DNA from: Zygnema cylindricum | Lineage: Eukaryota > Streptophyta > Zygnematophyceae > Zygnematales > Zygnemataceae | Direction: 5' to 3' | DNA: 64,000 bases | NCBI GenBank assembly: GCA_037447655.1 | Contig: JBBHKE010000765.1 | Span: forward strand, 36,039 to 100,038 | Shown here: piece by piece, positions 10,418-22,027 of the stretch | Layout: every line of letters starts with the position of its first letter | How positions within the stretch are numbered: the stretch's first letter is position 1 | Notes under the pieces: generated by a model | Databases searched by the model: none | What the model saw: the letters and a program-made list of their open reading frames with translations, nothing else | Told to the model about the DNA's origin: nothing | Position numbers and translations under genes: made by a program

Positions 10418-10972
10418 ACACCGTCAATCGCTATTAGAGTATATAACGCCAATTCGGTGTCCTTTCTTCAAAAAAAAAAACCCGAAATACAATCCATAAT
10501 TATATTTTTTTCCATTATTCTGATTAGGGTTTTTTTTCAATTAGAGCTAATAATGGAAGTACACTGCGATGGAAATAGTGTGGCGTACGGACATGGTATT
10601 TTCGTACGAAATGGTACTTTTTGAATTGCAAAGGCATAAAAAGACACTTAACATTATTGCGCACACATGTGAATGTGCATTGGAAGAAAGCGATGCAAAC
10701 TCGTCGGAAAAAATCACGTTCTCATATGTTCGTCCGTCGACCGTGTGAACAGCGCGACGGCGTACGAATTGTCAGATTTTGTACGAATGCACATATTACT
10801 GTAGACATTGAAAGGGCGGGTATTTATTATCCAGGACAACCCAAATTACAGTTAGGGGTTAATTAGTATATATATATTTTTTCAAAAAATTAAAATTCCC
10901 GATTAGTGTTTATAACACTAATTTGTTTTTTACGCTATTTATTCCTTTACTCTAATAGCGATTGACGGTGTA
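10418..10972 (+). mobile_element. TACACCG-family MITE, D type, copy 1 (555 bp)
   Basis: Left TACACCGTCAATCGCTATTA, right CTAATAGCGATTGACGGTGT ending in A. Very similar to 38627-39182 and to the interrupted copy 36647-37286. An 81-codon frame at 10621-10866 has no ATG (it opens at TTG), so I do not call it a gene. The site reads GTGC-TA before and TA-CCGATC after. Confidence 0.8.
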
Positions 10973-11810
10973 CCGATCTAGGTTATGCCGCTTTTTTGGA
11001 CGCTTTCAATGCATGTACGCATACGACAACGTCACGTGTTCAAATGTGATCCTAATGGGAGTCCGCTCTAACTGCAACAGCGATAGTACAGCCTAGGTTC
11101 GTTAAGAGGCCACATTTAGTTCGCTATAGACGTATAGAATACCGTACATATCGTAATATTCCTCAAAATAAAATACGGAGAAAGGGACTGGCGGCCAATC
11201 GTGTCCGGCCATTTTAGGTGCGAGAACCAATGTATAAAGTCGTCTTAATGAACAGCTGTTACATTATTGTCGCTTGTGCGATAGTACGTCTACAACGTGC
11301 GATCCTGCGATAGCAGCTTCCAGCAGTGGGTCACTGACAAGCCGTACATTATCGACAATATGGCAGCTGGCATTCCATGGGCTCGGTCCCTTGGCCATAT
11401 CGAATATAATTTGTCGTTTAAGATATCTTCTCGCCATATGAGTACTTTTCGAAGATTCTCCTTGGTCCTTTTAACATTTAGGGCATCTTCACACGTGTGA
11501 ATTTGTGGTTCAGCGCGTCCACAGTATCTACCATCAGATTCTAAATTGTCGCATTTGTAGAATATATCATGACCACGTGTGCGCATCTCCGCCTTTTGTC
11601 TTCAGCCACTCATCAGAGATCCTTCACGTGTCAGCCTTACGCATGTTTGACCGCTGTGGTCGACAAATAACGATTATGCTGTCGTATAGTACAAAATCCA
11701 TAGGGTCGGTGACATTTTTGTTATCATTGTACGAAAGCCTACATGACTTTTGAGTTTGATGTCTCAATCGTCATGTACGGTATCCCGTTTAATAGTATTG
11801 ACTATTGAGG
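10973..11810. other. Unassigned spacer
   Basis: Rich in ACGTGT and GTACGT motifs. A 98-codon minus-strand frame (11290-11586) contains several cysteines and tryptophans but matches no family I know. No transposon ends were found. Confidence 0.3.
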
Positions 11811-12003
11811 TACACCGGTCTCGCAATTAGGGTTAATGATTTTTTGCCACTAAAAACATTTTTATCCGTACATTCATGTCGTATTGAGGATCTGACGGTT
11901 GCGATTGAAAGCAAGATACTCAACTTCCGATTGGCGGTCGCAATGAAATAATCGGACAAGTGTGCACGGAGAAAAGATATTTTGAGTGGCGAATATTTAG
12001 CAC
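11811..12003 (+). mobile_element. B-type MITE, right end disrupted by the next element
   Basis: Left TACACCGGTCTCGCAATTAG followed by GGTTAATGATTTTTTGCCAC and TAAAAACAT; near the right, ATATTTTGAGTGGCGAA is the inverted counterpart. The A-type element at 12004 starts in its right terminal region. The centre carries CTGACGGTTGCGATTGAAAG, the complement of the shared B-type core. Confidence 0.6.
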
Positions 12004-12568
12004 TACACCGCCAATCGCTATTAGCATTGTGTACGCTAATTCCGTCCCGCTTTTTTTTGTTTTTTATTCTCCATTAGCGTAGTTCATTCTATTTTTTTAT
12101 TTACTCTATTTAGGGTTAACTTTTTAGTACCGTACAAAATGGAAGTACGCCATCAATCAATTAGTTTGGTGTACGGACAGTGTCAGAACGTACAAAACTG
12201 TTCCTTTTCAAGTGAAAAAGTATAATTAATGAGTTTTAGTAGCCGTGGACGCATGAGAATGTGCGCTTTAAAAAGGGGGTCTAATCGGGTTGTCAAATAT
12301 CACGTTCGCACATATTCGTCCAGCAACCACGTTTCGACTGTGTGAACGTACGATTTGTGTACGATTTGTCAGATTTTGTTCGAATACCTATATTAGTGTA
12401 AGCATGTTTGCACCGACATTCATTTTTTTCAAAGACCCAAATTAGAATTATTAAACAATTAGAATGTATGTTTTTTTTCAAAATTTTCAAATTCTTAATT
12501 AGCGTAAACCACGGTAATTTTTCATGTACGCTAAAGAAACTTCTACGCTAATAGCGATTGGCGGTGTA
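12004..12568 (+). mobile_element. TACACCG-family MITE, A type (565 bp)
   Basis: Left TACACCGCCAATCGCTATTA, right CTAATAGCGATTGGCGGTGT ending in A; 20-bp inverted repeats with no mismatch. Colinear with 6219-6782. The right flank, GTACTGTAGCGATTGAAGGG, is the start of a sequence also found after the right end at 14151. Confidence 0.85.
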
Positions 12569-12572
12569 GTAC

Positions 12573-12690
12573 TGTAGCGATTGAAGGGGTTCTGTACTGT
12601 GACGTGACAGTTTGATCAGATTCTTTGTTAGATTCTGTAGATTTATAAAAAGGATTATGATGACGATTTTGCCGAATATTATATTCGACC
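12573..12690. repeat. Host-type repeat next to MITE ends, copy 1
   Basis: About 110 bp starting ACTGTAGCGATTGAAGGGGT and including GATTCTTTGTTAGATTCTGT and GGATTATGATGACGATTTTG. A close copy occupies 14150-14258. In the two places a MITE right end joins it at two different TA dinucleotides (GTAGTACTGTAGCG versus GTGTAGCG). It overlaps the 3' part of a minus-strand frame. Confidence 0.6.
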
Positions 12691-13073
12691 GTAAAGTGTT
12701 CCAAAAACTTGTTGAAGGTCCTCGGTATAAGGCAATCCTTTCCATTTGTATTACAACCCGCAATCATCCATTTGATTACACGAACGCGTGGAGCCTTTGT
12801 CGACACGTGTTGGAGCTTGCGTCTCACCACCGAGCTGATACCATGGTCCACACGCGGTGAGTTTGGCGGTGAGTCCGGAGGTGAATTTTGGGGTGAGCTG
12901 AAATCGGACCCACCGCCTTCCATGAGGGTGTCATCATTTTGTGATCCCATCCCTTCACATGCCTCTCCCTCCCCCTTTTTCTCGCCCCACTCTATCTCCT
13001 CCTCAACCGGAGGTGGGAAAAATACAGCGGGAGCTCTGGCATTCGCCGCAAAAAAGGTGGTAATGGCCCACAT
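12600..13073 (-). other. Unrecognised frame, possible gene remnant
   Basis: A minus-strand frame opening at 13073 runs through a proline/serine-rich stretch (SPQNSPPDSPPNSP, about residues 60-73) and a basic segment, then ends inside the 12004-12568 MITE terminal repeat. The last third lies in the sequence repeated at 14150-14258. It could be an exon of a lost host or transposon gene. I know no family for it, and the MITE-derived tail argues against an intact gene. Confidence 0.25.
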
Positions 13074-13600
13074 ATTTTCTTAAGATAGTGACGGCAACTT
13101 GTCGAAGATAAATATGAAGCAAAAAAAATAAAATGCAACAACAAAGGTAGATTCGAAGGGAGGAAAAGAGTGTGGTTGTTCGAGTTAGCGACGAGTATAT
13201 GTAGGAGGGGAAGGGAATCTCTTGTGAAAAAAGGAGGGAAAAGCTTGGTCAAAATTTGAACATTCAAAATTTTAAATGAAATATTTTGTTTGAAAGTCAA
13301 ATATTTCGATTTTAAAAATGACACGGTGATAGCGGGAAGGTTTTAAAACTTGCGTCAATTTTCAACGTGAGAGTATGCACGTGGTTGACAATGGGCGTTT
13401 TTCATGAAAAAGGCGTGAGAAAACATGGTAGCTCATTGGGGTACGGATTTTTCTTGGAAAGGCAGCAGGTAAGACATGCGTGTTTTGATGCATCGTAAAA
13501 AAATCCATAATGTTTGCGTGGATAAAAAATAGGACACGAGTAATATTTGGCGACCAATCATGAGACGTGAATTATTATTTGGTTGGTCACTTTTTGGTTC
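13074..13600. other. Unassigned spacer
   Basis: AT-rich, with no recognisable gene, element end or strong repeat. Short frames on either strand have biased composition only. Confidence 0.3.
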
Positions 13601-14151
13601 ATTTTAGTGTCATCATTTACTCTAATACGGAACAACGTTGACGTTAATACATCTGAGACCTCTGAAAAACGACGAGGTAACACCCATATTACAATTAAGA
13701 CACATATAATCATACTTAACTCTAATAAAACCACCCAAAAGGGACGTTATTAGAATACATGAGACACGGACGAACGGAACTACGGCCATACGTCCAAGTT
13801 ACAGGTAGAAACGACGTGGCGTGTTAACCCTTCCGTAAACGTCAAACGAAAAAAACTGAAATTAAACTTTACGTTACACGGTATAGCGTTGACACATAAC
13901 CGCCGTAAAATTGTCTGATCGGTACGGATACTTGATTTGGCGCCGTCGTACAAGTTTTAAGATTGTGTACAGTTACAAATATTAATGTGCGTACGGAGAA
14001 TATTCCATTTTTGTTGTCCCCAAATAAGCATTAAGGCCGAAATTAGAATAAACCTTTTTTTTCTAATATTCAAATTTTTAAATAGCGTCAATGACGGTAT
14101 ATTTACTTCCACACTGTTTAAACTTTGACACTAATAACGATGCGCGGTGTA
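13600..14151 (+). mobile_element. Degraded TACACCG-family element, right end intact
   Basis: The right end reads CTAATAACGATGCGCGGTGT ending in A at 14151; the last 70 bp match 5018-5088. Further left there are many scattered ACTCTAATA, ACGTTATTAG and GTACGGA motifs typical of the family but no intact left end. The left boundary is a guess. Confidence 0.45.
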
Positions 14152-14258
14152 GCGATTGAAGGGGTTTTGTATTGTAATGTGACAGTTTGAGCAAATTCTT
14201 TGTCAGATTCTGTAGATTTATAAAAAGGATTATGATGACGATTTTGCCGAATAATATA
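14150..14258. repeat. Host-type repeat next to a MITE end, copy 2
   Basis: Nearly the same as 12580-12690 (TAGCGATTGAAGGGGTTTTG, then AGATTCTGTAGATTTATAAA). The MITE right end here abuts the second TA of the target rather than the first. Confidence 0.6.
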
Positions 14259-14827
14259 TGAAGATACAATTTCACACGAACATGTACTTAGGGTTTGGCG
14301 GCTATCTAGCCGAACTTGTATCTAGCGAACGGACTTGTTTTGTACGGACGATTCTCCGTATGAATTTGACGGCTGTTCCCCATGTCCTAAAACAAAAATC
14401 GTCACGTAAGTGGTTGACGCATGAAGACGAAATGGCCGTCAGGCAGAGGTCACAATCGGGTACCCAAATTCGTACCATATACGTACTTTATCCGTACCCG
14501 ACCCGAATTCGGTCGGCGGCGTCAGATCTGGGACGGATTCGGGTGCTAATTTTTGGGGACCTGCCAAATTTGGCCAGGTGATTCAAAAAAAAAGAAAAAA
14601 AATGTCGGATACAGAGGTAAGCCCAATAAAAAAAAAAATGTCGGATTCGGATTGTTGAATTTTTGACTTTTGCGGCCTCTGCCGTCAGGTTTTATGTGAT
14701 GTGTGGACGTCTGATTTTTTTGTGACATTGTCCACCTCATGATTGTTAGTAACGCTGTCGACATCACTAATTCTATGACATTGCTGACGTCATATTTATT
14801 TGTGACGCTATCGACGATTTTTTTTGG
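14259..14827. other. Unassigned spacer with short degenerate repeats
   Basis: A 107-codon plus-strand frame (14258-14581) shows nothing recognisable. From 14700 to 14820 a motif close to TGTGACATTGTCGACGTCA recurs about four times (for example TGACATTGCTGACGTCAT and TGTGACGCTATCGACG), a short decayed tandem repeat that ends at the foldback element. Confidence 0.35.
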
Positions 14828-16065
14828 GAATTGCTAATCGCAGAGACGATTTTTGCTGCGCGCAGGTAGTTGTCAGAAATTTAACATTTGAAGTACAATT
14901 TGGTACAAGCTACGTACCTTTAATTTCAGATCTGACGGTCAATCCGTCGAACAACTTTGACTGGCGGATTATTGTACCGGCGGTTAAAAAAGTGTCGCGC
15001 TTGCAAACGTCGACCGTCATATAAAAAAAAAAAATCACACGGCCGGCGCAGTTTTACTGTAACCAAACTGCGGCAGCCACATATAAATAAAATGGCTGCG
15101 CGCAGGTAGTTTATCACTTCACGTTAGCCGCAAAAATGAAATCAACTCGTTGTCACGTCCACCGTGGACGTGACGACGTGTCATTTTAGTAGTGTTGGGT
15201 ATCGGGTAGTTTCATATCGCGATAATTTCGATATTCGATATATTGAATATCGATCGAACAGATTCCTCGATATATCGTACCGGGACCAACATAAATTATC
15301 GCGATATATATCGCAAAAATTGCTTGTCCGTACAGTGAGAGTACGGAAAACTGTACGGAAAACTGTACAAAAAAACGGACGGAAAAATGGAAATTTTCCA
15401 CTGAGGCCGGCCGAAAAAAAAATTCATTTTCGATATATCGTCGATACGATATATCGGCGATATATCAGCGATATATCGCGATATATTGGCGATATATCGC
15501 GATATTTCGATAATCGATATATCGCGATATTTCGATAATCGATATATCGAAGCGATATATCGATTATCGGGTACCTAAAATTCGGTACATATCGAATATC
15601 GGCAAGTGGTCCTCGATACCCAACACTACATTTTAGTTTCATCGATATTTATATGCGGGTAGTCGGGTAAACATTTTTATTTTGTACGAAGTTTATTTGG
15701 TTTCGTGCGAGTTTATACATGTTGTACATCGTCCTTTAAAATGTGTCCAAGTTCAATGTAACGGTTCGCGCGATGATTTCATTTTTGCGCGCAACCATTT
15801 TATTTATATGTGGCTGCCGCAGTTTGGTAACAGTAAACCTGCGCCGGCCGTGTGAAATTTTATTTTTTTTATGACGGTCAACGTTTGCAAGCGCGACACT
15901 TTTTTAATCGCCGGTACAATATTCCGCCAGTCAAAGTTGTTCGACGGATTGACCGTCAGATCTGAAATTAAAGGTACGTAGCTTGTACGAAATTGTACTT
16001 CAAATGTACAATTTCTGACAACTACATGCGCGCAGAAAAAATCGTCTCTGCGATTAGCAATTCCC
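14828..16065. mobile_element. Foldback, Mutator-like non-autonomous element
   Basis: About 280-bp inverted arms (14828-15105 and 15785-16065) with ends GGGAATTGCTAATCGCAGAG and the exact complement. The arms share CAGATCTGACGGTCAATCCG and GCAGTTTGGTAACAGTAAAC-type blocks. The flanks are runs of 10 T before and 9 T after, compatible with a 9-bp duplication of T's. Long arms plus a 9-bp duplication point to a TIR-MULE, but poly-T flanks make the duplication weak evidence. No transposase. A hAT MITE is nested in the middle. Confidence 0.65.
15190..15628. mobile_element. hAT-type MITE (439 bp) with CGATATATCG iterations
   Basis: Ends TAGTGTTGGGTATCG and CGATACCCAACACTA, flanked by a perfect 8-bp duplication CATTTTAG (15182-15189 and 15629-15636). 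An 8-bp duplication is characteristic of hAT transposition. The inside carries many CGATATATCG/TATCGCGATA palindromes, densest at 15430-15570. A related element lies at 49638-50067. Nested within the foldback element. Confidence 0.85.
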
Positions 16066-17010
16066 TTTTTTTTTAACTTGGTTATTTTTACTTTTTTCTC
16101 TCTCGATCCGTCATTGATTTACAGGAAAAGATAGTCAAAGTTTTTATATTCTTATAACGAAATTGTATTGTTTCATTCGAAGAATAACAAACTAAATTAA
16201 AAAGCACGATGGTAAACCAACTGAGTCCAGGGGTATAAAAGGGTTGGCATGGCCAATACTGAAAAACTACTTCATTCCAAGAAGAGGGGGTGACGACAGG
16301 TAGTAGGAGCGGGAGGGGGTGAGGCGGTAGCGGCTTAAAATTTTACAAAGACTGATAAATGAAATTGGAGGTTGGAGACCTCTGAACATTTTCCATATGT
16401 ACAACCAAGCTTTGGCCAAAAACGAAAAATAGAGTGCAGCCTCCCCCATACAAAAATGTTGAAATAGTGTGAGACGTGCGAGAGAGTTTTCATGTTTGTT
16501 GGTCATGTCTCACTGTGATTTAAACAGGTTCTCGAGGTGGTTGACGATTGAGTTTCAAAATGATTTGACAAGACGTGGAAAATGGTCAAATAAGACGAAA
16601 AACAAAAAAAATACATTACATGACAACCCCCCCATCAATAGTTGTCAATAATTAAAGAAACATATTATTTGGGAATAGTTTTTCGGCCAAGTTTTCATCA
16701 AGTGATGTCGTTAAACGGATTTTAGGAGTTGAAACATATAAACTCGTTTTGAAACATGAAAGACCATCAAACAATTATCAAGCGTAAGGTTTTCATGTTA
16801 GATTTGTACATGTGTGCTATCTCATTCTATGTGAATTATGTTTTAAACAGAAAATCCATAAGTACGACAAACAAAACAGGCCAACAAAAGGCAAACGAAG
16901 TGAAAGATGATACAATATAACACATACTGTCAATTATATTTGGTGCCTCGTTTAAAGACACATTTTGCGACATGTCAAATAGTCATTAGTTACTCATCGG
17001 AACACTACAT
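16066..17010. other. Unassigned spacer
   Basis: No gene recognised. Frames of 60-80 codons at 16267-16651 on both strands lack domains and are not followed by splice-consistent partners. No terminal repeats found. Confidence 0.3.
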
Positions 17011-19160
17011 TGTGGAAATTAAAGGTTTATGTTATGTATTTTCTAGGTCTGAATAGGAAAAATTAAAGGAGTAAAACAGCAAAGGCAACTAGCGTCTCAA
17101 TACACTCTCAAGTCCCCACAATTGTTGTTTTTGAAATGTTAAATTCGTGTGTATGCCACACTTTGTGCGCACGCGACGTTTTGTGCGTAATTTGTTAAAT
17201 GAATTTACCGTGGAGGTTCAAATGGATTCGTGGATTGGGGGGAGTGAATGTACGGATATGTTGTTTTGGGAAGTACGAAATAGAAATTGAGTGGTGCGGA
17301 ATGCGTAATTGAAATGGACGGCGGATCGCGAAGCGATATGATTTGAAATATTCGAAGAGTTTGAAAATGTACGACGTCCGTACGAAATATAATGCGTCAG
17401 GCACATTTATGAAAAAATGACGCTGCAAGTACGGAGCGTCCTATTTGGCAAGTGGACGTGAAATGTATCGAACGACATTTTATGGCGAATGACACAGTCT
17501 CGTACAAAAAATATTTGGGAAGTACAAGTTCAATTGGGCAAGTGGTTTTTTGTTACACGTGGAGGGCGGACAACGTCCGCCGATATTTTTACAAGGTTCG
17601 CGATATTTTGATGACGTATGATTGTGTGGATTGTACCTATGTAATGTCGGTTCACTTAGTGGACTTGTCACTAAGTGACTAAGCAAACCGTCGTCTAGTA
17701 CGCGGATATTACGGAGGTGTCGGTGTAAATATTTAGTTGAATATTGATTTGTCATTTTGTGAATTAGTTTTTAGTGTTGATTTATTCATTCTGACATACC
17801 TTGAAGTATTCGAGTATACCAACATTAATAGAGGTAGATGGTAGATAGCTTACAAATGGTATGCCTCCATACATTCAGCAGTAAGCTCTTGTATATATTT
17901 GTAGGACTTAGTCATTTCAGGACTTAGGAACTTTCTGTACCAAAAACTGTTTATGGACATTTTTGGTAATTTTATCTGAGGATTGCTGTCAGATCTGTTG
18001 GCAGAATTATCTGAAATTCTGTATGTGCGTTCCTCTTTGTATTGTTAATATTGTCACATATTTGCAGGCCTATTGAGTGCCTGGTATGTGTTTTACTTCA
18101 TTGTGAAGTTGGTCGGTTTTATCAAAGTTCTGGCAGACTGTTTTTCTGCAAATTTGACTAGATGATGTGATCACTCTCTTTATTATTTTTGTCTAGAACG
18201 TTGTGAGGTTATTTTATAGCCTAGAAAATATGTGTGTTTGTAATTTCAACTCGTTTTGTTATTTTTGTAGAATTATGTGTTGATTCAAAGTAGGTTGTTT
18301 TTGGGTAGTCTGTGGTGCTTCCAAGGTAAATCCATGGCTGAAAATGGCTATGGACAACACTTGTTGCAGTCAATAAAGATCGCAGAGGGAGTTAGAGCCA
18401 TGGTTGCCTATGTTGCCCAAGGAGACAAGGAGTAGACTAAGATTAGACCTTACCAAAAAGGCAGCCGAAATCAAGATTTCATCCTGGTACCTAGCATTTA
18501 TTAGAGTAACCACTAGCTGTTAGCTTTATCTTATAGTCTAAGAACTGCGCTGAGAAATATATGATACGATAACTATTTAAACATGTATACATAGGGTAAT
18601 CCATTTAACTATAAGAACGGAATTTTAGAGCATAGATTCCGTTGTACTTTATATACCACACGAAACAAATGTCACAGACATTTATTTCGACAACTTGTAT
18701 TAAAAGTCGACTTCGATCAGACGACCATGTTGCGAGCCGACATTGTAGAATGACCGCTTTTGCGGTTTTTGGTCACAACCACACCGGATGACACATGGCG
18801 ATATCTTATTGGTTTACGGGATCTCCGAGAAGCATCATAACAAGTTCGGATGTGACAGATGTCACCTTTATGGCCAAGCCGTACAAAGGCCGTACAGAAA
18901 GTACTCTGGTATGTACTACACAGTCTTGTGATTGGTGTCGTACGTTAGTAGAAGGGGTTTAGAGAAGGGTTTGGGACTTACACAATCTTAGAGGTAGCCG
19001 CCTCTCTCTCTCTAATGGCACTTTGTATTTATATGCCATCTTTGGCCATCAAAAACTTACTGCTTAAGGGAGCAAATTGCCTGATTTTTTTTGTGGCGCA
19101 CTCAACCTGATGAAGTTAGGTCATTCATTAATCTGGTAGTGTGGCGGTTACAGTTGTGCA
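17011..19160 (+). mobile_element. Solo or relic LTR of a copia-related family, split by a solo LTR
   Basis: Starts TGTGGAAATTAAAGG with TTTTCTAGGTCTGAATA, like the copia A LTR start (TGTTGAAATAAATAG with TTTTCTAGGTCTAAATA). After the insertion at 17123-18359 it resumes GTTGCAGTCAATAAAG...GAGCCATGGTTGCC, parallel to copia A (GTAGTCAATGAAAG...GAGCCATGGCTACC). Near its end it has CACTTTGTATTTATATGCCATCTTTGGCC, here cited only by position (about 19019-19048), also shared with copia B. No coding region adjoins it. The right boundary is approximate. Confidence 0.55.
17123..18359 (+). mobile_element. Family E solo LTR, copy 1
   Basis: Runs TGTTGTTTTTGAAA to GGCTATGGACAACA. In opposite orientation it matches 20100-21024 over most of its length, including GACGGCGGATCGCGAAGCGA (about 17319), GAGATGTCGGTGTAAATATT-like (about 17711), AGATGGTAGATAGC and TATGCCTCC. 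TG...CA ends fit an LTR. No clean 5-bp duplication is seen here, so the boundaries rest on copy 2. Confidence 0.6.
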
Positions 19161-19257
19161 AAGTGAGAAATGTAGAAATTAAAGGTTCTTTTAATATTTT
19201 ATAGGTTTTCTTGAAAAGTGATAATTAATAGTTCACTTCTCTATTATAGTTAGACTT

Positions 19258-19563
<306 letters not shown>

Positions 19564-19633
19564 CAAAGACACGCCATGGCTGCCGCCCTATTCAAAAGTG
19601 GCATACTGCACCAGAGGGTATTTTATCAAAAAT

Positions 19634-19709
19634 GTTGCCCTAGAATGGATTTGAACCAAAGACCTACGAATTACGTACAACAGGACGCCTTAACCATTAA
19701 GTCGTCAAC
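19634..19709 (-). repeat. Antisense tRNA-like core in the B1 LTR
   Basis: On the minus strand, 76 nt with an A-box-like GACTTAATGGTTAAGGCG (19686-19703) and a perfect B box GGTTCAAATCC (19647-19657); the ends GTTG.../...CAAC can pair. The cloverleaf is degenerate, so this is a tRNA-derived relic or captured promoter, not a tRNA gene. Both B2 LTRs hold the same 76-nt unit (29178-29253, 34433-34508). Confidence 0.6.
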
Positions 19710-20099
19710 AAAACGATACACGTATTAAGTGTGATTCGTACTTAACTTCTGACACATTGGCTAAAACCATACCAAATTGACGAAGAGGCACATATGAAAG
19801 AATTCATGTATTAACGCGAATCCAAACCGTGAAAATTAATTTGATCGAACGGCCCTCGTTGCAGCCCCCACTCGAAATGAGCTTTTGGCGGCCTTTGGAG
19901 ATAACGTCACGCGATGCTACGTGGCGCTACATTATTGGCGAGGAAGATGGGAGGAGGAACCATGGCTCCCGATTTGACAGGTGTCACCTTGAAGGCTTTG
20001 TTGTACAATGGATGTACAATAAGAACATCGTGTTGAAATAAATAGTTTTTGGGTATTTTCTAGGTCTAAATATATTAGGGGAAATAGATAAGAAAAATA

Positions 20100-21024
20100 T
20101 GTTGTCCATAGCCTATTTCAGCCATGGATTAGTCCACGGAAACACCCACAGACTACCTCAAAACCAGGTGTGTTACAGACAACACATTTTACTCCACAAT
20201 AAACAGAATCACCTCAAACTACACCAATATGCAGTATACCATATACACTGTAAACTCCCAAAGTTACACATGAAAGCACCAAACAGAATGATCACACCAA
20301 CAGGTCAAAGATGCAGAAAACAGTCTGCCATTTCTTTGATTAACTTGACTGCGATACTCAAAATATTATAAGTCCTACAAGTTATACTCAGAGAGTTCAC
20401 TACTGAATGTACGGAGGCATACCAGCCGTACGCTATCTACCATCTACTTAAACTATTGTAAGTATACCCGAATAGTTCGAGGTTATGTCAGACCGAACAA
20501 ATCTACACTAATAATTAATTAGCAAAAAGACAAACCTATGTTGTACATAATATTTACACCGACATCTCCACAATCTTCGTACGTCAAAAACCAAGCTACC
20601 ACTAAGTAAATATCATTACTCACAATCTATACTAGTCATATTATTCGCAGCTGCGTCAGCTGCTTTGTCCGTGCGGATCGTATCAAGGTAACCGCAGTTG
20701 CGTTGACTCGTCTGCGTCGCAGCTGCTCCGTACCGGCGGCGCATATTCATCCAAAATAACCGCAGTTGCGTTGTCCTGTTTGCGTCGCAACTGCGCCGTA
20801 TCGGCGGTGCCTGTTTCAACATTTCGTTTATTCCACATCGGATCGCTTCGCGATCCGCCGTCCTTTTGTCAATGCTTGTACCCGCCACTCAGTGAGTCTT
20901 TTACATCACTTAAATATATTCGTTTGTTCGCTCCCCAACTCCATGAATCCATTCGAAACTCCACATTAAATTCCATAGCGCACGAAGTGTCGCGTACGCA
21001 CGAAACAAACTTTTCAAAACAACA
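20100..21024 (-). mobile_element. Family E solo LTR, copy 2 (925 bp)
   Basis: Starts TGTTGTCCATAGCC and ends AAAACAACA, with a perfect 5-bp duplication AAATA (20095-20099, 21025-21029). TG...CA ends and a 5-bp duplication identify a solo LTR. The 3' LTR of copia A (25475 onward) supplies the empty site. It matches 17123-18359 in inverted orientation. Small frames inside (for example 20616-20888, minus) are not conserved in copy 1. Confidence 0.8.
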
Positions 21025-21257
21025 AAATACAGACAGCTTGCCTCCATCTCTTCTCTCTTGCCCCCACATTTGTTGTAGTCACTGAAGGAGAGAGAGAGTG
21101 ATGGAGCCATGGCTACCTCAGCTCCATAGGCATCTCTCTTGCCCCCATACTTGTTGTAGTCACTAAAGGAGAGAGAGGGTGATGGAGCCATAGCTACCTC
21201 AGCTCCATAGGAAGGACTAAAAAGTGACTTAAGTCACTCTCAACAAAAGGTTTAGTT

Positions 21258-21335
21258 TGGCAGGACTCGAACCTCCGACTGGTAGAGCGCGGTGTAGCCG
21301 TTAGCTCGCTCTAACCGGTCTGTCGCTAAAGTCCC
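21258..21335 (-). repeat. Antisense tRNA-like core in the copia A 5' LTR
   Basis: On the minus strand: A-box-like TAGCGACAGACCGG followed by TTAGAGC (21308-21328) and a perfect B box GGTTCGAGTCC (21263-21273), with a T-arm pairing at four of five positions. The 3' LTR copy (about 25689-25763) keeps the layout with B box GGTTCAAGTCA. It is at the same relative position as the unit in copia B LTRs. Confidence 0.6.
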
Positions 21336-22027
21336 TTAGGATATATAGGGTTTGATATGTATTTAAACTATTTTATGGTACTTTAACCGATTAACTATAA
21401 TATGTACAAAGGAACATAGAACTAGTTAAAGTTTAGTGCGGACTTCATTTCACACAAAACGAATGAATCGGATTTTGTTTCGACGGCCGACATTTAATGT
21501 CGGATTTAATCAGATGACACACATCACTGCCGAGATCGCGGAATGGTCACTTTGGCGTTTATAGACGTGGCATGACCTGGCGCCACGTGGAGGGATAACA
21601 TTTGGTCCCAGGAATTCCGGGGAACATACGGACGAGTGGAAGGAAGACACGCGTCCACTCAGTGGCCTTATCGTACACATACCTACAGAAATTACATCGG
21701 CCGTAGTACCATTCTGTACTTAACAGTCATGTGATTGGTTTGTGTTTCAGTAGATAGGGACTGTGAGAGGGGTTTAGGACTTAGGAAAATCTGGTAGGTA
21801 GTCACCTCTATCTAAGAGAGCTTTGTATAACATTGGCATTTTTGTCAGCTCATAACTTATCGCTTGGTTGGCCGTTTTCAGTAATTCTTTTTGCTACGGA
21901 CTTAGGGGAGTCCAGGCTGCACAGGGGTGGAGTCAAACTGTCAGTTTGTCTTCTTGGGAAACAGTGGTTGTGGCTTGAATTGGGTTAGTTAAAAACTATC
22001 TAGAGGCTTTCTGAATTTTGTAGTCTA

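Noticed and set aside
10621-10866. 81-codon frame present in three D-type MITEs (also 36734-36979 and 38830-39075)
   Set aside because: It has no ATG (opens at TTG), and between copies amino-acid-changing differences are at least as common as silent ones. The related element at 6786 carries the sequence with a frame change. It is ordinary MITE DNA.
12543-13073. 176-codon minus-strand gene
   Set aside because: Its 3' end lies in a MITE terminal repeat, and the adjacent repeated sequence at 14150-14258 does not continue the frame. Kept only as a possible remnant.
21258-21335. A functional tRNA gene
   Set aside because: A and B boxes are present but the stems are poor, no normal anticodon arm can be drawn, and the unit is repeated inside LTRs.
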